11,054 nucleotides of DNA from an uncultured Lachnospiraceae bacterium (GTDB lineage: Bacteria; Bacillota; Clostridia; Lachnospirales; Lachnospiraceae): the NCBI GenBank assembly GCA_934408585.1, contig CAKRVA010000029.1:1-11054 (forward strand), read 5' to 3'. Under the pieces are notes generated by a model, which was not told where the DNA came from, did not search any database, and worked only from the letters and a program-made list of their open reading frames with translations. Shown here in pieces: positions 1 through 5,876 of the stretch. Within the stretch, counting starts at the first letter, position 1; each line of letters opens with the position of its first letter. The position numbers and the translations under genes are program-made.

Positions 1-86
1 TTGCTGGCAACCTCTGCACCACAATTTGGACATTTTCCAAGTTTTGAATTGAATTGCGTTCCGCAATACTCACAATTAATATACAT
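1..86 (-). CDS. Zinc-ribbon protein, N-terminal fragment (tandem paralogue, cut by window edge)
   Basis: Only the first 28 codons are inside the window; the gene runs off the left end. The visible part begins with ATG at 84-86 (minus strand) and encodes a zinc ribbon with two CxxC pairs (Cys5, Cys8, Cys19, Cys22), almost identical to the start of the gene at 144-452. An AGGAG ribosome binding site lies about 7 nt upstream of the ATG. The first 86 nt align without gaps to 367-452 with 8 mismatches, so this is a recent tandem duplicate. It lies 57 nt downstream of its sister gene on the same strand and is probably co-transcribed with it. By analogy with the complete copy it may end in a membrane segment, but that part is not visible. 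Function unknown. Confidence 0.75.
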   Translation of the reverse strand, partial: MYINCEYCGTQFNSKLGKCPNCGAEVAS

Positions 87-143
87 ATGGGGTACTCCTA
101 AAAGTTTAAAAGGTTATAATTATGTAAGAGTTGTGTTCGTAAC

Positions 144-452
144 TTATGTAAAAATCAAAGTAAAAAGCGCAGCAAACAAGATAAACAAAATAACTGTAGC
201 AACTGCAAGCCACTTTGCCCGTTCCTGACGCTTAGGACTTACACGTGGCACATAAGGATGTGTCCGGTCAAATTCTTCCCATTTTAACCGGGTAGCTTCA
301 TGATAGGCTTGCTCAATCTCTGCGGCAATCTTTTTATCCATGTCTTTCTGGTCGTTTAAGTCTGCATTGCTGGCAATTTCTGCACCACAATTTGGGCATT
401 TTCCATGTTTTGAATTAAATTGCGTTCCGCAATACTCACAGCGAATATACAT
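144..452 (-). CDS. Small zinc-ribbon protein with C-terminal membrane anchor
   Basis: This 102-residue protein has an N-terminal zinc ribbon (Cys5-x2-Cys8 and Cys19-x2-Cys22), a charged and probably helical middle (about residues 30-78), and one hydrophobic C-terminal segment (about 80-102) that runs to the last residue. This is the layout of a tail-anchored or single-pass membrane protein with a cytoplasmic zinc finger. Four cysteines with this spacing usually bind a structural zinc ion; no catalytic motif is visible. The start is supported by an AGGAG about 8 nt before the ATG. It is the upstream member of a tandem pair; the downstream copy begins 57 nt after this stop. It is divergent from the phosphoesterase at 614. 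Exact function is unknown; small zinc-ribbon membrane proteins of this kind are normally annotated only by domain. Confidence 0.85.
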   Translation of the reverse strand: MYIRCEYCGTQFNSKHGKCPNCGAEIASNADLNDQKDMDKKIAAEIEQAYHEATRLKWEEFDRTHPYVPRVSPKRQERAKWLAVATVILFILFAALFTLIFT

Positions 453-487
453 TCTTTATACTCCTTAAACATTCTAAATTAAGCATA

Positions 488-493
488 ATTATA
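488..493 (-). promoter_or_regulatory. Possible -10 element for the zinc-ribbon gene pair
   Basis: A perfect TATAAT reads on the minus strand about 35 nt upstream of the ATG at 452. No convincing -35 hexamer sits 16-18 nt further upstream; a TTGATA lies much too close. It is plausible because this is the only intergenic stretch upstream of the two minus-strand genes, but AT-rich DNA produces such hexamers by chance. Confidence 0.35.
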
Positions 494-613
494 CAGTATA
501 TCAACTAAAATTACTATTAAAAATTCAAAAAATATTCAGTGTAACACAGCAAGATGATAATATGCTATACTCTTTTATGAAATCAGTTCGATACCTGCAA
601 ATAAGGAGAGATT

Positions 614-1489
614 ATGCAAATTGCAGTTTTGTCAGATATACATGGAAATTATATAGCGTTGCAGGAATGCCTGCGACATGCAGAGGAACAAAAGGTGGAT
701 GCATATTTGTTTTTGGGAGATTATCTGGGAGAATTTCCGAATCCTCAAAAAACAATGAAAATGTTGTATGCTTTGCGGAAAAAACATGATTGCTATTTTA
801 TTAGGGGAAATAAAGAAGACTATTGGATTAACTGTAGAAAAGGGACAAGCTGTGATTGGACAAACGGGAATCATGGAATAGGTGCCATGAAGTATTGTTT
901 TGAAAATTTAGTGCCGGAAGATATTGATTTTTTTGAATCTTTACCCATAAAACAAAAGGTTTGCTTTGAAAATCATGAGCCAATCCTGATATGTCATGGA
1001 ACTCCGGCAGATAATAGAGGAACCATACCGTTAGAAGAAGAGAATATACAAAAGGTGTTGGGAGAATATTCAGAAAGGTATATTGTCTGTGGTCATACCC
1101 ATGAAAAGCGTGCAATTTTAAGTACGGATAAAATTATTTTGAATGCGGGTTCTGTTGGAATTCCACTTCATGAGAAAAGAAAGACACAATATATGCTTCT
1201 TAGCTCGGAGGGGCGGGAATGGAAATATAGATTTATCTGTCTGGATTATGATGTTGATGCAGTTGTGCGGGAAATACATGAATCCGGACTTGTAGCCAGG
1301 GCACCATATTGGTGTAAAATTACGGAGCATCTGCTATATACTGGTGAAATATCGCACGGAGTAGCATTGTATGAAGTAATGAGGCTGAACGAATATAGAG
1401 ATGCCTGGTATAATATTGAAGAAAAATATTGGGAAAAAGCATTAAAGACATTGGGAATGCAAAGCGAGAGTATTCCATCTATGAAATAA
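614..1489 (+). CDS. Calcineurin-like metallophosphoesterase (Metallophos_2 type)
   Basis: This 291-residue cytoplasmic protein carries the full set of metal-binding motifs of the calcineurin-like phosphoesterase superfamily: Asp8-x-His10 (SDIHGN), Asp36 in LGDYLG, Asn66 in a GNKED motif, His128 in CHGTP, and His161-x-His163 in GHTH. These residues bind two divalent metals and hydrolyse phosphomono- or phosphodiesters. The protein belongs to the YfcE/MJ0936-like branch, whose members act on cyclic nucleotides or other small phosphodiesters, but the substrate of this one cannot be told. The roughly 90 residues beyond the GHTH motif form a C-terminal extension longer than in minimal YfcE proteins. 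AAGGAG at about 602-607 precedes the ATG by a normal distance. The MATE gene starts 23 nt after this stop, so the two are likely co-transcribed. No signal peptide or membrane segment. Confidence 0.9.
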   Translation: MQIAVLSDIHGNYIALQECLRHAEEQKVDAYLFLGDYLGEFPNPQKTMKMLYALRKKHDCYFIRGNKEDYWINCRKGTSCDWTNGNHGIGAMKYCFENLVPEDIDFFESLPIKQKVCFENHEPILICHGTPADNRGTIPLEEENIQKVLGEYSERYIVCGHTHEKRAILSTDKIILNAGSVGIPLHEKRKTQYMLLSSEGREWKYRFICLDYDVDAVVREIHESGLVARAPYWCKITEHLLYTGEISHGVALYEVMRLNEYRDAWYNIEEKYWEKALKTLGMQSESIPSMK

Positions 1490-1512
1490 AGTTACAAAAA
1501 GGACAATGAGTC

Positions 1513-2925
1513 ATGTCGCAAGGAAGAAATTCACAACAGGATATTACGATGCAGCTGGAGCAGGGAAAAATTCTTCCATTGGTTTTTCGGCTTACAATAC
1601 CTGCTGTCATCGCGCAGTTAATTACATTTTTATATAACATTGTAGACCGGATGTATGTTGCCAGAATCGAGGATTCCGGAATGGATGCGCTGGCAGCACT
1701 CGGGATTGTTTTACCGATTACCCTGATTATTCAATCGTTTGCAAATCTGATTGGTCTTGGCGGATCGCCGAGAGCGGGAATTAAGCTTGGAGAGGATAAT
1801 CGGGAGGAAGCTAACCGGATTTTTAATACATCATTTCTATTGCTTTTTATACTTGGAATATTGCTTGGAGCAATTACATTTCTTTTTTCCAGACCGATTG
1901 TGGTTTTGTTTGGCTGTCCGCCAAGTGCAATTGAATTTGCGGTGTCTTATCTGCGTATTTACTCCTGCGGAACCATTTTTGTTATGATGGCGCAGGGGAT
2001 GAATCCGTTTATTCTGACACAGGGGTACTCTTTTATTGCGATGGGGTCAGTGTTGATTGGAGCGATTATAAACATTGTGCTGGACCCGTTGTTTATCTTT
2101 ACGTTTGGGATGGGTGTACGTGGCTCCAGCTTCGCAACCGTTCTTTCCCAACTGTGTTCAGCTATCTGCATTCTTTGCTTTTTCTGTTCAAAAAAGAGCC
2201 TGTTCCGGCTTCGGGTAAAGGATATGCAGCTTGGCTGGGAACGAATCGCAAGTATTGTATCGCTTGGTGTTACGCCATTTGTAATGACATTGACGGAATG
2301 TGCAATTCAAATTGTATTTAATATAAATCTGAATCGAGCCACCGGAGGAAATAAAGATTATACTGCAGCACTGACAGTAATGCTTAGTGCTTTACAGTTG
2401 ATTTCACTGCCGCTTAATGGACTGGGAAATGGGATGCAGCCGTTTGTCAGTTATAATTATGGAAAGGCAAATACAAAACGCTTAAAAAGCGGAATAAAGT
2501 ATGTGACAATAATTGCCTTTCTGTTTGCCATATCTATCTGGTCGGTTTCCATGGCAGTACCGGAAGCATATGCATATCTCTTTTCGGCAAGTGAAACCGT
2601 TACGAAGATTGTGAAGAGTTATGCCCCATTTTTCCTAATGGGCTCTATTATGTTTTTTGTCCAAATGACGTTACAGAATGTCAATGTTGGATTGGGACAG
2701 GCAAAACTGGCATTGGCTCTGGCGGTTACGCGAAAGGTAATTATCCTGATTCCGCTATGCTTTGCATTAACGCATTTCCTTGGGTTTGAAGGAGTATATC
2801 TGTCAGAAGGAATTGCTGATTTTTTGGCAGGTATAATTACTGCAATTGTCATTTTTACAAGTCTTCCGAAAATTTTCCGGAAACGGGAAGAAGAGGTAAA
2901 AGCCATGCAGAAAGAAAGCCTATAA
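1513..2925 (+). CDS. MATE family efflux transporter
   Basis: This 470-residue integral membrane protein has two repeated halves of about six hydrophobic helices each, starting after a short polar N-terminus (about residues 1-25). This is the standard size and layout for the multidrug and toxic compound extrusion (MATE) family. The N-terminal region (PLVFRLTIPAVIAQL, then YNIVDRMYVARI) matches the helix-1 and helix-2 signature of the family, with MepA/NorM-like members as nearest relatives. MATE proteins export cationic drugs or metabolites in exchange for Na+ or H+; the substrate here is unknown. The ATG at 1513 is preceded by AAAGGA about 10 nt upstream, a modest ribosome binding site. It lies 23 nt after the phosphoesterase and 33 nt before the broken kinase gene, all on the same strand. 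No truncation is visible. Confidence 0.92.
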   Translation: MSQGRNSQQDITMQLEQGKILPLVFRLTIPAVIAQLITFLYNIVDRMYVARIEDSGMDALAALGIVLPITLIIQSFANLIGLGGSPRAGIKLGEDNREEANRIFNTSFLLLFILGILLGAITFLFSRPIVVLFGCPPSAIEFAVSYLRIYSCGTIFVMMAQGMNPFILTQGYSFIAMGSVLIGAIINIVLDPLFIFTFGMGVRGSSFATVLSQLCSAICILCFFCSKKSLFRLRVKDMQLGWERIASIVSLGVTPFVMTLTECAIQIVFNINLNRATGGNKDYTAALTVMLSALQLISLPLNGLGNGMQPFVSYNYGKANTKRLKSGIKYVTIIAFLFAISIWSVSMAVPEAYAYLFSASETVTKIVKSYAPFFLMGSIMFFVQMTLQNVNVGLGQAKLALALAVTRKVIILIPLCFALTHFLGFEGVYLSEGIADFLAGIITAIVIFTSLPKIFRKREEEVKAMQKESL

Positions 2926-2958
2926 AAATCTGGAGCCATACGGAGGAAACGTAAATAT

Positions 2959-3362
2959 ATGGTAATATTGATAACCGGTGCATCACATACCGGAAAGACA
3001 AAGCTTGCACAGGAATTGTTGGAAATGTATAAGTATCCGTATTTGTCAATTGACCATTTGAAAATAACCAGAATCTTATTGTGGAAGGGTGCTATATCCC
3101 CGTCGATTGGAAAAAATATTTTACAGAAGAATATCAGGAGAAAGTAAGATTCTTTTGCCTGATAATGAGCGAAGCATACATTCGGAATCATTTTGATAAG
3201 ATTAAACAATACGCCTGTGTTGTGGAACAGCGTCTGGATGATACCTGCTGCACAATGGAAAGCGTGCTGGAAGATAATGCTCATTACTTGGAACTGTGTA
3301 AACGGCATCAGACAGACTACGTACTTATTGAGGACGAATATAAGATAGAACTGCCAAATTAA
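2959..3362 (+). pseudogene. P-loop kinase-like protein, broken by an internal deletion/frameshift
   Basis: Two overlapping frames encode two parts of one recognisable protein. The first frame (2959-3147) gives an N-terminal nucleotide-binding fold with a Walker A motif at residues 7-14 (GASHTGKT), then a conserved LSIDHLK stretch, after which homology stops at about 3063. From there the +2 frame takes over and reads NNQNLIVEGCYIP and on to the TAA at 3360-3362, a coherent C-terminal half. From memory, intact relatives in Clostridia (annotated as 2-phosphoglycerate kinase-like, zeta-toxin-like or adenylate-kinase-like) have some 35-40 more codons between these blocks. That suggests an internal deletion whose length is not a multiple of three. 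GGAGG at 2942-2946 is 12 nt before the ATG. It follows the MATE gene by 33 nt and its stop overlaps the convergent AraC stop by 3-4 nt. The first frame alone could make a 62-residue peptide, probably non-functional. Confidence 0.8.
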
Positions 3363-4345
3363 CGAAGCCGTTTCAGACGACGGTACTCCAAAGGAGCCAC
3401 TCCGAATTTCTTCTTGAAAACAGAAGCAAATTTACTCTGGTTGGAGTAGCCGACCTGTTCTGCAATTTCGGCAACGGAGAGCTTTGTGGAAAGCAGAAGA
3501 TTGGCAGCACGGTTCATGCGTACATCACGCAGATACAGGGAAATGTTTTGGCCGAATACGCCACGGAAATAATTTTTCAGGCTGGTTTCACTAATGGAAA
3601 AGGTATCGGCAAGTTCCCAGGCAGGATGATGCTGACGTAAATCCGCTGTCAGAATTTTTTCCACCTTTTTGGCAATTTCCACTTGCGATTCGGTATAAAA
3701 AGTACAGGAATGCGGAGCGGGAATGTTGTTTTCGTGAATAAGCAGTCCAAACAGTGATAACACAAACAGCTTCATTCGAAGAATGGAGTAGTTATCTTCT
3801 TTGGCAGACAAATCCCAAAGCTGTTTAAAAATGTGCTCCAGGGCATCATTTCCTTCGGAAAGATAAGTTTTTCCGTTGGGACAATAGATGTCGGGAAGGT
3901 CATTAAGACGGAGCGCAAAGTCTTTGGAAATGCAGGAATCGTTCCCTGTGGCACTTTCCAGGTCGATAAACAGCTCGAGTCCTTCATAAATACGCCGGGG
4001 ATAAATATACTGATCCTGAGCAAAGTGTTCGGTTAGGGAAAATTGATTTTCGGTAAGATAGACATAGTTTTCATTATCCAGAATCAGCTCACAACGTCCG
4101 CTAATGCAATAATTGATAATTAGCGGACCTTTTAATGTTTCATCAGCCTCCGCCAGTTTTGGTGCCGGCCATGTATTGGAATTTACAAAAATGTAAGCCA
4201 GCGTAATTCCGGGAAAGAGGGGGAAAAACTTCATAGAGCCTTTTCCTTCTTTACTGTTCAAAATCATTTCGGAGCTAAATTCACCTTGCTTTAAAGAAAT
4301 TCCTGGAATCTCCAGACACTTCCTGATTACTTCATCAATTTTCAT
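3359..4345 (-). CDS. AraC family transcriptional regulator
   Basis: This 328-residue DNA-binding regulator has a C-terminal AraC/XylS domain with two helix-turn-helix units, at about residues 242-261 (AWELADTFSISETSLKNYF) and 290-312 (SVAEIAEQVGYSNQSKFASVF), followed by the conserved FGVAPLEYR tail. The N-terminal 200 residues are an AraC-type sensory region resembling the N-terminal part of PchR-like iron-siderophore regulators; no metal or ligand site can be assigned by eye. It is transcribed divergently from the ECF/ABC transport operon across a gap of about 213 nt, and is most simply the regulator of that operon, possibly sensing its substrate. Its own promoter is near-consensus (4404-4431). 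AGGGA at 4356-4360 is the likely ribosome binding site, 10 nt before the ATG. The stop overlaps the end of the convergent broken kinase gene. Confidence 0.9.
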   Translation of the reverse strand: MKIDEVIRKCLEIPGISLKQGEFSSEMILNSKEGKGSMKFFPLFPGITLAYIFVNSNTWPAPKLAEADETLKGPLIINYCISGRCELILDNENYVYLTENQFSLTEHFAQDQYIYPRRIYEGLELFIDLESATGNDSCISKDFALRLNDLPDIYCPNGKTYLSEGNDALEHIFKQLWDLSAKEDNYSILRMKLFVLSLFGLLIHENNIPAPHSCTFYTESQVEIAKKVEKILTADLRQHHPAWELADTFSISETSLKNYFRGVFGQNISLYLRDVRMNRAANLLLSTKLSVAEIAEQVGYSNQSKFASVFKKKFGVAPLEYRRLKRLR

Positions 4346-4403
4346 CTCTTATTTTTCCCTGTTCTTGGCGATTTTCACGCACATCTTTAGAAACCTATTT
4401 TTT

Positions 4404-4431
4404 ATTATAAAAATCTCCGGTTGGATGTCAA
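4404..4431 (-). promoter_or_regulatory. Consensus promoter of the AraC regulator gene
   Basis: On the minus strand there is a perfect -35 TTGACA (4426-4431), a 16-nt spacer and a perfect -10 TATAAT (4404-4409). Transcription would begin near 4397 and leave a leader of about 50 nt before the regulator's ATG at 4345. Both hexamers match the vegetative sigma-A consensus exactly, so the regulator is probably expressed without an activator. Confidence 0.8.
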
Positions 4432-4474
4432 CAGAAAAATTCGTTGCTATTTGGAGCTAAAAAGCTAAAAGGGT

Positions 4475-4525
4475 ATAGAACGAAAAAAATGAATATGGTA
4501 TTCTATCAAACGGTTAGAATATACT
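4475..4525 (+). promoter_or_regulatory. Putative operator and activator-dependent promoter of the transport operon
   Basis: TATACT at 4520-4525 can serve as a -10 element, about 34 nt before the first gene's ATG at 4559, but no sequence close to TTGACA lies 16-18 nt upstream. Just upstream are repeated TAGAA-type motifs: ATAGAA (4475-4480), its inverted copy TTCTAT (4501-4506), and TAGAATA (4515-4521), which forms a 7-bp inverted repeat with TATTCTA (4499-4505) across a 9-nt spacer. A weak -35 next to repeated motifs in a divergent gap beside an AraC gene is the usual picture of an AraC-activated promoter. The motif assignment is by eye and may be coincidence in AT-rich DNA. Confidence 0.4.
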
Positions 4526-4545
4526 AACTAAAAAAGAAAAGTGAT

Positions 4546-4550
4546 GGAGG
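4546..4550 (+). promoter_or_regulatory. Ribosome binding site fixing the S-component start at 4559
   Basis: GGAGG sits 8 nt before the ATG at 4559. An open frame extends upstream to a GTG at 4541 and an ATG at 4544, but those would place this Shine-Dalgarno sequence inside the coding region and have no site of their own. Confidence 0.8.
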
Positions 4551-4558
4551 TACCTATT

Positions 4559-5146
4559 ATGGAAAACAAATTGCAGGCAAAGGACTTAATTAACATTGGT
4601 TTATTTACAGTCCTTTATTTTATTATTGGATGTTGTGTGGCAATTCCGATTGGATTTGTGCCAATCTTTCTCCCGATTCTCGGAGCTTTGTGGACGCTGA
4701 TTACAGGAATTCCTTTTATGTTATTTGCAACAAGAGTTAAAAAATTCGGTATGGTAACGATTATGGCAGTGCTCAGCGGTTTGCTGATGGGATTGACTGG
4801 TATGGGATTCTGGGGTGTTCCGATGGGACTGATTTTTGGTATACTTGGTGACCTTGTTATGAAGTCCGGTAACTACGCAAGTGTAAAGAAAACAATCCTT
4901 GGCTATGGAGTATTCAGCTTATGGATGGTTGGTACATATATCCCAATGTATTTTATGGTAGAACAGTCTTATGCAGATTTTGCAAGCAGCTTTGGTGATG
5001 AATATGCAACAAAGGTAATGTCTGTAATGCCGACCTGGAGCATTGTTCTTGTAATTGCGGGAATCTTTGTATTTGCAGTTCTTGGTGGATTACTTGGTAA
5101 GGCAGTATTGAAAAAGCATTTTGCGAAAGCAGGAATTGTTTCATGA
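4559..5146 (+). CDS. ECF transporter S component, MptD/Trep_Strep type
   Basis: This 195-residue, strongly hydrophobic protein has about six membrane helices and almost no soluble loops. The sequence (start KDLINIGLFTVLYF; later IPFMLFATRVKKFGM, then GNYASVKKTILGYGVFSLW) matches what I recall of the MptD/Trep_Strep family (TIGR02185), substrate-capturing S subunits of energy-coupling factor importers. The S subunit binds the substrate in the membrane and delivers it by toppling against the T subunit. The T subunit and ATPase genes follow directly, so this is a dedicated (group I-like) ECF module. The substrate is not known from sequence; the family is often found with two ABC half-transporters, as here. 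It is the first gene of the operon; its TGA overlaps the ATG of the next gene (ATGA at 5143-5146). Confidence 0.85.
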   Translation: MENKLQAKDLINIGLFTVLYFIIGCCVAIPIGFVPIFLPILGALWTLITGIPFMLFATRVKKFGMVTIMAVLSGLLMGLTGMGFWGVPMGLIFGILGDLVMKSGNYASVKKTILGYGVFSLWMVGTYIPMYFMVEQSYADFASSFGDEYATKVMSVMPTWSIVLVIAGIFVFAVLGGLLGKAVLKKHFAKAGIVS

Positions 5147-5862
5147 ATGAAAATCGAAGCAGGGGAATTCTTTTGGACCCCCGGACGAAACTTTTACTAT
5201 TAGTTACGATTACAACGTTAATGCTGAGTACAAGTAATGAGGGATGGATGAATGTGGTAAAACCAATTCTGAGTCTTGTTCCGTTTGTATTTCTCATTAG
5301 CGAACGACAATTTAAGACCGCGGGAAAATATCTGGTGTTGTATGCAGTGTGCTTTGTTTTGGAGCGTGCGGCACTGAACCTGCTGGGAGGGCTGCCATCA
5401 TTTTTATTGTTGGCAGTCTGTTCCATTATGACGAGATTTGCACCTGGAATTATGATGGGAGCATTTCTGATTTCATCAACATCCGTGAGTGAGTTTATTG
5501 CAGCGATGGAACGAATGCATGTGACAGAAAAAATTGTTATTCCGATGTCCGTTATTTTCCGTTTTTTCCCGACCATTGCAGAAGAGTATCGTTCTATAAA
5601 CGATGCCATGCGGATGCGTGGAATTCGATTCGGTGGTAAAAATCCGTTTCGGATGATTGAGTACCGCTTGGTTCCTTTGATGGTTTCGGTAGTGAAAATT
5701 GGAGATGAATTATCGGCAGCAGCATTGACAAGGGGGCTTGGCGCTCCAAATAAGCGTACCAACATTTGTAAAATTGGATTTCATGTTCAGGATATCATAG
5801 CAATTCTGCTATGTGTGGCTTGCTTTGGTTTGTTCTTTTTCCAAAGACAGATTCCGTTTTAG
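5143..5862 (+). CDS. ECF transporter T component (EcfT/CbiQ family)
   Basis: This 239-residue membrane protein has hydrophobic helices near its N-terminus (from about residue 12), a long amphipathic cytoplasmic middle, and a last hydrophobic helix at about residues 210-235. Two arginine-glycine motifs typical of the coupling helices are visible: AMRMRG at residues 155-160 and TRG at 196-198. In EcfT/CbiQ proteins these arginines dock into the grooves of the two ATPase domains and pass ATP-driven movement to the S component. The length is normal for the family. The start overlaps the S-component stop by 4 nt (ATGA), indicating translational coupling; a weak purine-rich stretch lies upstream inside the previous gene. 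The ATPase gene begins 14 nt after this stop. Confidence 0.88.
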   Translation: MNENRSRGILLDPRTKLLLLVTITTLMLSTSNEGWMNVVKPILSLVPFVFLISERQFKTAGKYLVLYAVCFVLERAALNLLGGLPSFLLLAVCSIMTRFAPGIMMGAFLISSTSVSEFIAAMERMHVTEKIVIPMSVIFRFFPTIAEEYRSINDAMRMRGIRFGGKNPFRMIEYRLVPLMVSVVKIGDELSAAALTRGLGAPNKRTNICKIGFHVQDIIAILLCVACFGLFFFQRQIPF

Positions 5863-5863
5863 C

Positions 5864-5869
5864 AGGAGG
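5864..5869 (+). promoter_or_regulatory. Ribosome binding site fixing the ATPase start at 5877
   Basis: A perfect AGGAGG lies 7 nt before the ATG at 5877. The reading frame is open further upstream to an ATG at 5811, but that would add 22 residues overlapping the T-component gene, and homology begins with MIQIDHVTFTY at 5877. Confidence 0.85.
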
Positions 5870-5876
5870 GATAAAG

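Noticed and set aside
534..571. Promoter for the phosphoesterase gene (GATAAT at 556-561 or TATACT at 566-571)
   Set aside because: Both -10-like hexamers are acceptable, but no matching -35 lies at the right distance, so I could not choose one with enough support to list.
2619..3308. 229-codon open frame on the minus strand
   Set aside because: It is antisense to the end of the MATE gene and the broken kinase gene, whose plus-strand translations are recognisable; no motif or start signal supports it.
4541..4558. Upstream GTG/ATG starts for the S component
   Set aside because: The GGAGG at 4546-4550 fits the ATG at 4559; the earlier codons have no ribosome binding site.
4346..4558. Riboswitch ahead of the transport operon (cobalamin, thiamine or similar)
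   Set aside because: The leader after the likely start site is only about 30 nt and contains no conserved riboswitch core that I can recognise.
4953..5765. 270-codon open frame on the minus strand
   Set aside because: It lies antisense to the S and T component genes, has no ribosome binding site or recognisable domain, and reads as low-coherence sequence; the plus-strand proteins are clearly conserved families.
5811..5876. 22-residue N-terminal extension of the EcfA protein
   Set aside because: It overlaps the T-component gene in another frame, and a perfect AGGAGG with correct spacing marks the ATG at 5877.
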